The notes beneath the pieces are model-generated. The model worked only from the letters and a program-made list of their open reading frames with translations. It was not told the DNA's origin and made no database searches. From Caballeronia pedi (GTDB taxonomy: Bacteria; Pseudomonadota; Gammaproteobacteria; Burkholderiales; Burkholderiaceae): DNA of 64,000 bases. Shown in pieces: positions 37,310 to 45,857 of the stretch. Location: positions 310,001 to 374,000 of the forward strand of contig NZ_FCOE02000002.1 of NCBI RefSeq assembly GCF_001544915.2, read 5' to 3'. The translations under genes and the position numbers were made by a program. Within the stretch, counting starts at the first letter, position 1; each line of letters begins with the position of its first letter.

Positions 37310-37925
37310 TCACCACGCGTCCAGGACATGCCGGCTAAACAGCTCGCGCACCCCCTTGGGCGTGTCGTATGCCGGGCTGCGCGATCGGCCGCGACAGCAC
37401 GAAGCGCAGCCGGCTTCCTTCGCGGGCAAAGCGCTCGCAGGGGCCGAGCACGCAATCGTCGATGACGCTCTGATCCCATTCGAAGCCGGACGTCATGGTC
37501 AGCAGATGCCGCAGCGTGATGCGCTGCACGCGGCGATCGAAGCCGTATTCGCGCATCTCCGGCAGGAGGTGGCAAACGGGTGTGTCGAGCGGCGGCAGTG
37601 AACCGTCGCGCAGCGCAGCGCCGACCGCGAGTCCGACGACCGTTTTGGTAACTGAATTGATGTCCTGCAGGCTTTGCGCATCGACATCTTGCCGATAGTG
37701 CTCGAACACGATACGGTCATCGTGCGCGATGACAAAACTGCGCACACCGGGTTGCGCGGCCAATGTTTCCTGCAATGAAGTGAAGTCGGAATCGTTGACG
37801 AACATCATGAGCAACGGATGCCGGAATGAAGATATAAGCAGGATACCGAAACAAATAAGCACGGTCGAGCGCAAAGACGGCTTCGCTTGATCCGCGTGCA
37901 GGTTCCGCCGAATCGTGTTACACAT
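37310..37925 (-). pseudogene. Broken serine-hydrolase (beta-lactamase/DD-peptidase fold) gene
   Basis: The frame from 37925 gives an N-terminal membrane anchor (residues 20-33), the nucleophile motif S91-V-T-K94, and ITLRHLLTMTSGFEWDQ, all typical of class C beta-lactamase-related serine hydrolases. After about 180 residues it ends at 37335 in IRHAQGGARAV. A shift of frame near 37360 instead reads PAYDTPKGVRELFSRHVLDAW and stops at 37310; P-x-YDTP is the usual family continuation. Real members are 300-450 aa with a later catalytic Tyr region. So it appears to have lost its C-terminal half by deletion plus frameshift. A short functional form is unlikely. Confidence 0.6.
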
Positions 37926-37937
37926 TGAGCAATCCAG

Positions 37938-39425
37938 ATGCCACGCAGCGCGGCATTGCAGTCTTTCAGCGGTTTCAACTCACTTTCAGCGAGCCTGAAT
38001 TTGCCTGTCCGACGACTCGCGACCCTCTGGCGGCTTGGCCGGGCGTTCGTCCGCGAAAGCCAGCTGACGAGCGACGGCGCCGCGATCACCCGCGTGGCGC
38101 GCTTCTTCGCGTCTCACGGCGCGCGTGCCTCGCCGCTCGGTGCAGGCGTGCCCGCGCTCTCGCAACTCTCACGCGTGCTGGAAAACGCTTCCGGGACGCT
38201 CGCGCGTCATCCGGCGCTTGCGGAGACGGCGGTGCGCGTCGCATTGCACGAACTCGACGGACTGTTCACGCCCTACGACGCGGCCGCCTTTCGCGCGGCT
38301 TGCAGGGCGACGTTTCCCGCCACGCTAGCTTTCGACCTCACCGGGCTGAGCGAAATGCCGCTGCGTTCGGGCATCGCGGAGCAGACGCATGCGGCGCGCG
38401 TCGGCGATACCTCGGTGCGCGTGACGCTGCTGCGTGCCGACACCCGCGCCGAACTCGACGACGATCTCGATCTCGCGCTCGCGGCGGCGCGTTTCGCGGA
38501 ACGGCGCTCGGCAGAGGCGCGCGAGATGCATCCGGTGCAATGGGTGCAACGGGCGCGCGAAAGCGTCGACGCGATGATCGACTTGCGCCAGCGCGCCGCC
38601 GATCAGAGCTACCTGCGCTTTCGCCTGCGCGACGACAACCGTCTCGCGGTGCCCGAAGTGCTGTGGGATTACTGCAACGACGCGGTGCTGACCACGCGCG
38701 CGATCGAGACCGCCGCGCTATCGGATGCGGACGCGCTTGCGTCATGCGGGCTCGATCAGGCCGATGTCCTCGCGACGCTCATCGAAGCGTTCTTCGAAAT
38801 GTCGCTCGATGTCGGCGTATATCACGCGGGGCTGGATGCGGCGGGCGCGCGCGTGAGCATCGAGCCTGAGACGCGCGGTCAGATCGTTTTGGAAGCCGAT
38901 AACCCGATGATGATCTTCGCCGCGCACGAGCGCGATTTTCTCGTCGGCGTGTCGCATGCGCTCATGTCGGGCGATCACAAGGCGGCGGCGCGCGCGCATC
39001 TCGAACACGGCCGGCCCGAGACCAACGCGACGCATCACGAAGTGCGCGTCGAAGCGACGTATCGGCGCGAGGCGGAGCGTTTTGCGTCGCCGCATGCGCG
39101 CCACGGCGTTGGCGTTGCGCAACTGTTCGGCGCGATCGGCAAGGCGCCCGCGGAGCACATGTTCAGCGCGGGACACGGGCGCATCGCGTCGCGTGCGGTG
39201 CTGTTGTCGCGGGCGGCGGAACGCATCGAGCGCGTGGCGCAGGAGATCGCACCGAATGTCGATGTATGGAAGATCGCGCGCAAGGTGATCGTGCGGCTCG
39301 CGGCGGATCAGTTCAGTTGCAGGAGTCTCGCGGCGCGTCTCGCGCGGGAAGCGACGCATTGGCCGCACACGCTGCCACGCCTGCCGACGCTCATCGCGCA
39401 CTACGCGGCGACGTCGCGACGCTAG
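37938..39425 (+). CDS. Degenerate UbiB/ABC1-like protein (pseudokinase)
   Basis: 495-aa protein that aligns by eye with UbiB along much of its length. SGIAEQTHAAR (144-154) matches the Ala-rich S-I-A-Q-V-H-x-A-R loop. VPEVLWDYCNDAVLTTRAI (238-256) matches UbiB VPEVYPDYCSEGMMVMERI. The Lys strand is SVRVTLLRAD (159-168), without Lys. The catalytic loop FHADMHPGN has become YHAGLDAAG (295-303). The DFG-equivalent IDCG is VLEADN (317-322). Thus the catalytic and metal ligands look lost. The start 12 bases from the divergent pseudogene has a weak ribosome binding site. A non-enzymatic role in quinone metabolism is only a guess. Confidence 0.65.
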   Translation: MPRSAALQSFSGFNSLSASLNLPVRRLATLWRLGRAFVRESQLTSDGAAITRVARFFASHGARASPLGAGVPALSQLSRVLENASGTLARHPALAETAVRVALHELDGLFTPYDAAAFRAACRATFPATLAFDLTGLSEMPLRSGIAEQTHAARVGDTSVRVTLLRADTRAELDDDLDLALAAARFAERRSAEAREMHPVQWVQRARESVDAMIDLRQRAADQSYLRFRLRDDNRLAVPEVLWDYCNDAVLTTRAIETAALSDADALASCGLDQADVLATLIEAFFEMSLDVGVYHAGLDAAGARVSIEPETRGQIVLEADNPMMIFAAHERDFLVGVSHALMSGDHKAAARAHLEHGRPETNATHHEVRVEATYRREAERFASPHARHGVGVAQLFGAIGKAPAEHMFSAGHGRIASRAVLLSRAAERIERVAQEIAPNVDVWKIARKVIVRLAADQFSCRSLAARLAREATHWPHTLPRLPTLIAHYAATSRR

Positions 39426-39467
39426 AGCATGTCAGCGGTCGATGGCTACAGACGCTTCGATGGAAAG

Positions 39468-40730
39468 TCATGATTCAATTCCCATACCCGAAACGGTATC
39501 CAGACCTTTCCGAGGATCCCCTTGCTCGGGATAAACATAAGGCCCCAGCCTGATAATAGAAACCACCGATAAGGCAACGAGCCCCGAAAATACCCACAAC
39601 GCCAGATGATAAGACCGCGTGAGGTCATAACAGAGGCCGGAAAGAAAAATCATGATGCCCGCGCCCCATCCCCAACAAGCCCACATACCCCCACACACGC
39701 GCCCGAAGAGGCGCAAGTCGAAGTAACGACTCACGATGAACGTGATGATATCCGCCTCGGCCCCAATGCTGACGCCGATCATCGCCGATGCAACCATCGC
39801 CGTATTCCCCGTCGCGCCCGCCGCGAGAATCAGCACCCCGCAAAGCGTCAAGCCGAACGACATCGCCGCGACGTGAGGCGCGTGGACCCGGTCCATCAGA
39901 TAACCCGCGAACAAGCGCCCAACCGCCGACGCGAGTCCGGCAACAGAAAGCATCGTCCCCGCGGCGCGTACCGTTTCGCCGCGATCGGTCATCATCGGCA
40001 CGAGTTGCGACAGCAGTGCAAGCAACACGCCCGACATGCAGAAGATCGCGATGCCCAGCAGGCGAAACGTGCGGTCATGACGAAAGATAGTCCAGAGCGA
40101 AGGCAGATCGGCGCGCGCTTCCCGCGCGCGGCGCGCGATCGCTTCATCGACGCCGGGCGGCATCTTCACGAGAAAGTAGAGCGCGGGAATCGATAACACC
40201 GCCATCAACGCGGCCACGCCGAGATAACCCGTGCGCCAGCCGAAATGACGCAGCAGATAACCTGCATATTGCGGCATCAACATCGCGCCGATTGCCGTGC
40301 CACCGACCGTCAATCCAAGCGCCAGTCCACGCCGATGATCGAAGCGCGCGCACACGACCTTCGCGTACGGCAACGCATTGCTGCCCGGCGCGAAGAAGCC
40401 GACCATCACGAACGCCAGACAGAAAAGCGCGAGCGAAACCGGGATCACCCCGACGAGCGCAATCGATCCTGCGAACAGCAGCAGAAACAGCATCGTCGGG
40501 CGTCGCACGCCGAAGCGGTCGATCAGCGAGCCGAGCACGATCGTGCCCGGCCCCATCGCGAACTCGAAGATGGTGAGGCCAAGCGACACCTGCGCGCGGC
40601 TCCAGCCGTTTTCGGCGGCGATCGCCTTGATGAAGGTGCCGAACATGAACGCCGATATCACGCCCGCGCCGACAGACAGGCAGATCGCGCCGCCGAGGAC
40701 GGTCCACCATCGATTGATGTCTTGCTTCAC
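39468..40730 (-). CDS. MFS transporter (monocarboxylate/OFA-like)
   Basis: 420-aa 12-helix carrier. It has the N-terminal WWTVLGGAICLSVGAGVISAF, GSLIDRFGVRRP after helix 2 and GWRTGYLGVAALM in mid-protein, features of the oxalate:formate/monocarboxylate porter-like MFS group. It is last of four leftward genes (Rieske oxygenase, alcohol dehydrogenase, hypothetical, this one), with a 45-base gap before it. It probably imports the oxygenase substrate or exports a product. It is a second uptake route beside the ABC importer of the same cluster. Confidence 0.85.
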   Translation of the reverse strand: MKQDINRWWTVLGGAICLSVGAGVISAFMFGTFIKAIAAENGWSRAQVSLGLTIFEFAMGPGTIVLGSLIDRFGVRRPTMLFLLLFAGSIALVGVIPVSLALFCLAFVMVGFFAPGSNALPYAKVVCARFDHRRGLALGLTVGGTAIGAMLMPQYAGYLLRHFGWRTGYLGVAALMAVLSIPALYFLVKMPPGVDEAIARRAREARADLPSLWTIFRHDRTFRLLGIAIFCMSGVLLALLSQLVPMMTDRGETVRAAGTMLSVAGLASAVGRLFAGYLMDRVHAPHVAAMSFGLTLCGVLILAAGATGNTAMVASAMIGVSIGAEADIITFIVSRYFDLRLFGRVCGGMWACWGWGAGIMIFLSGLCYDLTRSYHLALWVFSGLVALSVVSIIRLGPYVYPEQGDPRKGLDTVSGMGIES

Positions 40731-40775
40731 AGCTTGTCTCCTGCTTGTCCACGCGTGCGTGAACGAATGCGTTGT

Positions 40776-41276
40776 TCATGCGCCGAGCGCGGCGAGCAGA
40801 TCGTCCAGATAGCCCGCGCTTACCGGCAGGATCAGCATCGTGCAATGAGGTCGCAACAGATCGGCCGTACCGGCGCATGCGAGTTCATCGCGGGAAGGGC
40901 CGACCACGCCCGACACCGTGACGCCGCGACTGCGATACGCCTGCGCCGCGACCGCGCCCGCTTGCGCATCGTCACCTTCGCGGCCCGCGATCACCACGAG
41001 GTCCGGCGTGCCGAGCCACGCGTTGAACGCGGACGTGTTCGCATCGACGCTGCGCAGGATGCTCGCGGCATCGGCGCCTTCGGTCTGCAATAACGCGGCA
41101 AGCTCGCTGGCGCGCACGAACTGCACATCGGCACGCGCGCGCTCGGCGCATCTTCGCACTTCGGCATCGTCATCCGTAAGAGCAATGACCCTGATACGAC
41201 GCGGCGCGGAATTCGGGGCGCGCACTCTGAAGCGCGCTTCCGAGGGCGCGTGATGATCGGGCGTCGTCACTTCCAT
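40776..41276 (-). CDS. Hypothetical protein in the Rieske operon
   Basis: 166-aa protein of unknown family. An alpha/beta pattern is visible: a strand IRVIALTDDDAEVRRCAERA, then PDLVVIAGREGDDAQAGAVAAQAYRSRGVTVSGVVG, and the C-terminal LRPHCTMLILPVSAGYLDDLLAAL. The middle has a distant look of the Rossmann-like FtsZ/tubulin GTPase strand-helix unit, but the glycine-rich signature GGGTGTG is absent, so I do not assign it. It overlaps the alcohol dehydrogenase by ten bases, so it is co-translated with it. An accessory role to the oxygenase or dehydrogenase is possible. Confidence 0.6.
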   Translation of the reverse strand: MEVTTPDHHAPSEARFRVRAPNSAPRRIRVIALTDDDAEVRRCAERARADVQFVRASELAALLQTEGADAASILRSVDANTSAFNAWLGTPDLVVIAGREGDDAQAGAVAAQAYRSRGVTVSGVVGPSRDELACAGTADLLRPHCTMLILPVSAGYLDDLLAALGA

Positions 41277-42409
41277 GGATCGATCGTCATGTGAATCGCG
41301 CCTTCTACGCCTTCGCCCTGCAAGGTGCGCAATGCGAGATCGGTGTCGTCGAGGCCGAAGGTGTGCGTGCTCATGCGCGTGACATCGTGACGATTCGCGG
41401 CGATGAGTTGCAGCGCGAGTTCGACCGATTGATAGCTATGGCCGCGCATGCCCTTCACCGTGAGAAAGCGCGCGATGATCATGTCGCTGTTGAACTCGGG
41501 AATGGGCATGCGCTTCTGGCCACCGAGCACGACCGTGCCACGCTTGCGCGCAAGCTGGATCGCGGACGTGACCGTCGAAGGACCACCCGATGCACAATCG
41601 ATGACGAGGTCCGCCATCGCGCCGCCGGTCAGATCGGCGACGCGTTCGAGCACGTCTTCCTGATCGACTTCTATCGCGTGATGCGCGCCGAGACGTTTCG
41701 CGAGTTCGAGCCGCTCCCGATCCGTTTTCGTCGATAGCCCCGTCACGATGATCTTTGCCGCGCCCGCTTCACGCGCCGCGACGACGCACGACAAACCTTG
41801 CTGTCCCGGTCCCTGGATCACGACCGCCTGACCCGGTCCCGCGCCGCCTTGCAGATAAGCCCATTCGATGCCGTTGCCCAGCGGAAGCGCAAGCGCGGCA
41901 TGCTTCGGCGCGACGCTCGAAGGCACGCGATGAAACACCGTATTCAATTGAAGGTATTGATACTGGCTGAAACCGCCCCAGAAGCTCGGCGCGGTGCGCA
42001 GCCCCGTTGCGCCGTAGCGCAGGCCGTTGAGACGCCAGTCGGTTGCATCGCAAAGCCGGAATTCATTGGAGAGACAGTATTCGCAATGGCCGCATGGAAC
42101 GTACTCTTCCAGCGCGACGTAATCGCCTTCTTTCAGGCCCCAGCGGGCGCGCGCGAGTTCGCCCGCTTCCTCGATATGCCCGACCGTTTCGTGCCCGAGA
42201 ATCAGCGGTCCGCGACTTTGCGGCAGTTGCCGATAGTACGGGCCATCGCTGCCGCACACGCCCGTGATTGCGACGCGCAATAGTCCCGTCGATGCCGTGA
42301 CGGCCGGCCGCTCGAACGTTTGAATCTCCGTGCGCGATGGCTCGACTGCAACCGCTGCCTTGAAGGTGCGCGAGGATTCGCTGTGTCGATATGCTTCGTT
42401 CATGCTCAT
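41267..42409 (-). CDS. Zinc-dependent alcohol dehydrogenase (MDR family)
   Basis: 380-aa medium-chain dehydrogenase. The catalytic zinc site is in GVCGSDG and LGHETVGHIE; the structural zinc cysteines are in PCGHCEYCLSNEFRLC; the cofactor site is near VVIQGPGQQGLS. It reads leftward between the Rieske oxygenase (TGATG junction) and the hypothetical gene (10-base overlap). It may oxidise a dihydrodiol, hydroxymethyl or alcohol intermediate of the oxygenase pathway. Medium-chain enzymes vary widely in substrate, so this is only contextual. Confidence 0.88.
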   Translation of the reverse strand: MSMNEAYRHSESSRTFKAAVAVEPSRTEIQTFERPAVTASTGLLRVAITGVCGSDGPYYRQLPQSRGPLILGHETVGHIEEAGELARARWGLKEGDYVALEEYVPCGHCEYCLSNEFRLCDATDWRLNGLRYGATGLRTAPSFWGGFSQYQYLQLNTVFHRVPSSVAPKHAALALPLGNGIEWAYLQGGAGPGQAVVIQGPGQQGLSCVVAAREAGAAKIIVTGLSTKTDRERLELAKRLGAHHAIEVDQEDVLERVADLTGGAMADLVIDCASGGPSTVTSAIQLARKRGTVVLGGQKRMPIPEFNSDMIIARFLTVKGMRGHSYQSVELALQLIAANRHDVTRMSTHTFGLDDTDLALRTLQGEGVEGAIHMTIDPWK

Positions 42410-43695
42410 CAGATGGTCGTGTGCGCCTTGCCGGCTTCGGCGTGAAGCGCATCGTGCGCGCCTTCCTTGAACGGCTTGTCGCGATGCAGGACGATCGCGA
42501 CCGAGCGCACTTTCTGCGAGTCTGGATCGAGTCCCGGCGGCGCGACGCCTTTCTCGGCGAGCGCACGCGCCGCTTTCATCAAACGATGACGCACCATGAT
42601 GATGCCGTTGTCCGTCGATACGAGGTTCTCGCGCGTGCGGTCCTGAATCGGGCCCATGCTTTCCTGCAGCGACGCGTCCTGCATCGCGATGCCTTCCACG
42701 CCGCTATACGTGATGCCCGCCTTCTGCGCGGCGCGATCCATCAGATAGTTGTTGGTCTTGTTCTGCAGCGGAATATACGTGCCCGGAATGTAGCGCACGT
42801 GAATGCCCTTGCCGTCCTTCATCGCCTGCACTTCGTTGTCGGTGAGATCGCGCGTCGGATGGTAGTCGAAGCTCCAGGCCCAGCAGTTTTCATCGTCGAT
42901 CGGCACCCAGAAGTGACCGTGCACCGGATGATCGCCACGCGGCGGAACCATCGTGAAGCAGGGCATGACCCACGGCGTGATGCGCCAGTAGTACTGGTCG
43001 TCCTCGGCATTGCGGCGCGCGCCGATGAAGAGACCGCCGTCCGATTCCACCACTTCGAACACCGGGCTCAGGTCGGAGAGGTTGTATTGATTGCCGCGTG
43101 AACCCTTGAACAGCGGGTCCGTGTTGAGGCTGCCGCTGTGCAGGAACGAGACGTGACTCGAATCGACGCCGCCTTCGAGCGCCTGGAGCCAGTTGCATTC
43201 CTGCAGGCGCTTGCTCGTGAACGACTGGCTCGATGGCACCGTCGAGAACTCGAACGCGGGCAGCGGTGGCTGTTCGTCCTGCGGACCCATGTAGACCCAG
43301 ATCACGCCGCCTTGCTCGACGAGCGGATACGACTTCAGCTTGATCTTGTTGCAATAGCCGCTCGCAGCGGGCTCCGATGGCACATCGACGCATTGACCGT
43401 TCACGTCGTATTTCCAGCCGTGATACGGGCAACGGATGCCGCCTTGTTCGTTGCGGCCGAACCAGAGCGACACGCCGCGATGCGCGCAGAACTCATCGAT
43501 GAGACCGAGCTTGCCTTCCGAATCGCGGAACGCGAGCATGCGTTCGGAAAGAAGCTGCAGCCGCACCGGCTCGCCGCCCGGCTCCGCGAGTTCCTCGGAA
43601 AGCAGCGCAGGCAGCCAGAAGCGCCGGAACAGTTCGCCCATCGGCGTGCCGGGGCCGGTCTGCGTGACCAGATCGTTTTGCTCTTTTCTCAACAT
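42409..43695 (-). CDS. Phthalate-type Rieske oxygenase (cluster A)
   Basis: 428-aa oxygenase component of the phthalate 4,5-dioxygenase type. It starts MLRKEQNDLVTQTGPGTPMGELFRRFWLPA. The Rieske centre is C-A-H-R-x16-C-P-Y-H; the mononuclear iron site is in GGVDSSHVSFLH (D-x2-H-x4-H). ATG 43695 (GAGG upstream) is preferred over a TTG at 43755. Electrons probably come from the Rieske ferredoxin (43844) and the reductase (51079). It is divergent from that ferredoxin, with two GTTCC-N7-GGAAC-type boxes between. It may hydroxylate or demethylate an aromatic carboxylate; the substrate is unknown. Confidence 0.92.
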   Translation of the reverse strand: MLRKEQNDLVTQTGPGTPMGELFRRFWLPALLSEELAEPGGEPVRLQLLSERMLAFRDSEGKLGLIDEFCAHRGVSLWFGRNEQGGIRCPYHGWKYDVNGQCVDVPSEPAASGYCNKIKLKSYPLVEQGGVIWVYMGPQDEQPPLPAFEFSTVPSSQSFTSKRLQECNWLQALEGGVDSSHVSFLHSGSLNTDPLFKGSRGNQYNLSDLSPVFEVVESDGGLFIGARRNAEDDQYYWRITPWVMPCFTMVPPRGDHPVHGHFWVPIDDENCWAWSFDYHPTRDLTDNEVQAMKDGKGIHVRYIPGTYIPLQNKTNNYLMDRAAQKAGITYSGVEGIAMQDASLQESMGPIQDRTRENLVSTDNGIIMVRHRLMKAARALAEKGVAPPGLDPDSQKVRSVAIVLHRDKPFKEGAHDALHAEAGKAHTTI

Positions 43696-43757
43696 GGTGC
43701 TTGCCTCAAGGTTTGCGCTCGTCTCTGGACGTGTTCTTTCGATGTCGTTTTCCAAGT

Positions 43758-43774
43758 GTTCCGCATAAAGGAAC
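43758..43774. promoter_or_regulatory. IclR-type operator, Rieske oxygenase/ferredoxin
   Basis: GTTCCGCATAAAGGAAC has the form GTTCC-N7-GGAAC. Its reverse complement differs at one base from the exact 17-mer found at 48581 and at 50181. It lies between the divergent oxygenase and ferredoxin starts, 63 bases upstream of the oxygenase ATG. Confidence 0.75.
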
Positions 43775-43777
43775 GCT

Positions 43778-43794
43778 GTTCATCAAACAGGAAC
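43778..43794. promoter_or_regulatory. Second IclR-type half site, 20 bases from the first
   Basis: GTTCATCAAACAGGAAC keeps GTTC and GGAAC at the same spacing. The repeat distance of exactly 20 bases (two helical turns) from the box at 43758 is also seen at 48581/48601, consistent with a regulator tetramer on one DNA face. Confidence 0.6.
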
Positions 43795-43843
43795 AAAGTT
43801 ATCATTTGACCCATTCCATGTCAAACGGAGTAGGAGAGAACCG

Positions 43844-44170
43844 ATGCATCAAGCTTGCGCATTTGCCCGTCTTTGCAAGGCCGGCGACGTGGCCGAGGGT
43901 CAGGCCATCAAGATCGAGAAGAACGGCCTCACGCTGGCCGTGTTCAACATTCAGGGCGAGTACTTCGTGACCAACGACACCTGCACGCACGGTCCCGGAT
44001 CGTTGTCCGAGGGGTATATCGACGGCGACGTGGTGGAGTGCGATTTCCATAACGGCTCGTTCAACATCAAAACGGGCGAAGTCGTCGCGCCTCCATGCAT
44101 GATTCCGCTCAGGACGTACAAGACGCATGTCGAGGATGGCGAGGTGACCATCGAGATAGACGGCGAATGA
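43844..44170 (+). CDS. Rieske-type ferredoxin
   Basis: 108-aa soluble Rieske ferredoxin. The [2Fe-2S] ligands are C-T-H and C-D-F-H, separated by 16 residues between H47-C66 or so, and IPLRTYKTHVEDGEVTIEID is the typical C-terminus of BphA3/NdoA-like ferredoxins. It is divergent from the cluster A oxygenase and presumably its electron donor. The ATG follows GAGAG. It ends 21 bases from the convergent COG0523 GTPase gene. This makes cluster A a three-component (reductase-ferredoxin-oxygenase) system. Confidence 0.93.
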   Translation: MHQACAFARLCKAGDVAEGQAIKIEKNGLTLAVFNIQGEYFVTNDTCTHGPGSLSEGYIDGDVVECDFHNGSFNIKTGEVVAPPCMIPLRTYKTHVEDGEVTIEIDGE

Positions 44171-44191
44171 AACCGGCTTCGGCGCACGTGC

Positions 44192-45109
44192 CTAGCGCGA
44201 TGCGCCCGGTCTGACGATCAAGGTCAGACCGCTTTTGATCGCGCTCGCCGGGCCTTCCGTGATGTGCGCGCGTGCATCGCCGCGCGCGAACTGCACCACT
44301 GCCACGGACGCGCGTTCCTTTAGCCGCACCAGGCCCTTCAATCTGAGCAAGGACTCGCCATATCGATCGATGAGCGATTGAACGTGCGTGTTCAGTGCTT
44401 CGATATCGGCTGCTTCGTCGATGGCGATGAAGTGCGTGATCGCATCGTGCGAACGCGGGCGAGAGAAGGGACGCGTGAGGGCGTGCTCGATGCGATGCGC
44501 AGGTCGTGCGAGCAGCGCGAGCGCATCCTGCAAGCCGAAACTGGCGTTCGCCGAATGCCCGATGCGCTCGACGGACAACTGCGCCTCCACTGCAACGAGC
44601 GTCTGCGCGTCGACGAGATCGGTCTTCGTGACGATCACCACGTCCGCGCCGCTGAGCTGCGCGCGCGCTTCGGCGAAGTGTGCGAGCGTATCGGGCGCAT
44701 TCGGCGCGGCGATGGTCGTGAACGTGCCCGCGATGCGATAGCGCTCCTTCACGAACGCATTGAGACTGAGCGATGCGACGAGCGGTCCTGGATCGGCGAG
44801 TCCGGTCGTTTCGATGACCACCGTTTCGAAGCGCGCGACGCTGCGATAGAGCCGCGCCCAGAACAGCTGTTCCAGCGCTTCGTTCAGCGCAGGCAGGCCG
44901 CTGCAACAGACGCAGGCCTCGGCGAGCAGCATCGACGCATCGCCGGAGAACCCGAGCGTCGCGTGATCGATGCCGACCTCGCCAATTTCATTGACGATGA
45001 GCGCGGCGTTCGTGAACGGCGCTTCCTTCAGCCAGCGCGCGAGCAGCGTGGATTTTCCGCTGCCAAGAAAACCGGTCACGACATAGACCGGAATGCGTTC
45101 GCGATGCAT
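44192..45109 (-). CDS. COG0523 (CobW/G3E) GTPase, metallochaperone-like
   Basis: 305-aa G3E GTPase. It has Walker A GFLGSGKST, VNEIGEVGID, the Walker B-like ETTGLADP, G4 TKTD, and a metal-binding C-x-C-C motif reading EACVCCSG; the usual Gly before the first Cys is Ala here. A C-terminal CobW domain follows. ATG 45109 (MHRERIPV) is preferred over a TTG at 45118. It is last gene of the ABC importer/class II aldolase unit, 12 bases after the aldolase. The COG0523 family delivers Zn, Co, Ni or Fe-type metals; the adjacent metal-dependent aldolase-fold protein is an obvious client. Confidence 0.85.
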   Translation of the reverse strand: MHRERIPVYVVTGFLGSGKSTLLARWLKEAPFTNAALIVNEIGEVGIDHATLGFSGDASMLLAEACVCCSGLPALNEALEQLFWARLYRSVARFETVVIETTGLADPGPLVASLSLNAFVKERYRIAGTFTTIAAPNAPDTLAHFAEARAQLSGADVVIVTKTDLVDAQTLVAVEAQLSVERIGHSANASFGLQDALALLARPAHRIEHALTRPFSRPRSHDAITHFIAIDEAADIEALNTHVQSLIDRYGESLLRLKGLVRLKERASVAVVQFARGDARAHITEGPASAIKSGLTLIVRPGASR

Positions 45110-45121
45110 ACAAGACAAAAG

Positions 45122-45832
45122 CTAGTCGCGTGTGCCGAGTTTTCCCGCGTGATAGTCCCAGACCTTCTGCAGCAGATTCGGCTTCCACAGATTGCGCCGG
45201 ATCACATCGATCTGTGCCTGATCGAGAACGGCCGGTTCACCGAGCTGACTCGCAAGATATTGTCGATGCGCGTTCTCTTCCAGATAGAACGCGAGCACGA
45301 ACGCTTCGAGAATACTGGCCGCCGCGATCACCGAACCATGCGACTTCAGCATGGCGACGCGATGCGGCCCGAGCGCTTCGGCCAGTTCTTCGCCGAGTTC
45401 CTTGCGATTGATCGATGCGGTCTTCGGGAAGCGTTGAATCTCGCCGAGCACGGCCGCCTGCATGATGACGGGCTGCACCGGCTTGCCTGTCATGCTGAAG
45501 AGCGTCGACCACAAAGGATGCGCGTGAATCACCGCGCCCACATCGGGCCGCCTGCGATAGATCTCCGAGTGGATATGAAACTCCATCGGCGGGGCGGCAT
45601 CGCCTTCGATCAGGTTGCCGTCGAAATCGATGATGACGATATCCGCCGCGCTGAGCGCGCTGCGCACTGACGCGCCCGAGTTGATCAGCATGCGCTCCTG
45701 ACCGGGCACGCGCCAGCTTGCGTGTCCATTGAAGTCGATGACTTCGGCGCGTTCCAGCATGAGGATCGCATCGGCCAGCATGCGCTTCTGGCCGGTATGG
45801 TTCTGCGTTAGAATCGTTGCGGTCGAATTCAT
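45122..45832 (-). CDS. Class II aldolase/adducin-fold protein (cluster A)
   Basis: 236-aa protein with the class II aldolase fold: an FNGHASWRVPG active-site loop, a Glu in HIHSEIY, metal-binding H-x-H in VIHAHP, and a third His in KSHGS. In some phthalate pathways, proteins of this fold (PhtC/PadC type) are dihydroxyphthalate decarboxylases, so decarboxylation of an oxygenase product is the leading hypothesis. True aldol cleavage is the alternative. It lies between the ABC permease and the metallochaperone gene on one strand. A second copy is at 62362-63075. Confidence 0.85.
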   Translation of the reverse strand: MNSTATILTQNHTGQKRMLADAILMLERAEVIDFNGHASWRVPGQERMLINSGASVRSALSAADIVIIDFDGNLIEGDAAPPMEFHIHSEIYRRRPDVGAVIHAHPLWSTLFSMTGKPVQPVIMQAAVLGEIQRFPKTASINRKELGEELAEALGPHRVAMLKSHGSVIAAASILEAFVLAFYLEENAHRQYLASQLGEPAVLDQAQIDVIRRNLWKPNLLQKVWDYHAGKLGTRD

Positions 45833-45857
45833 GACGTGACGTAATGATGAGGCGCGT

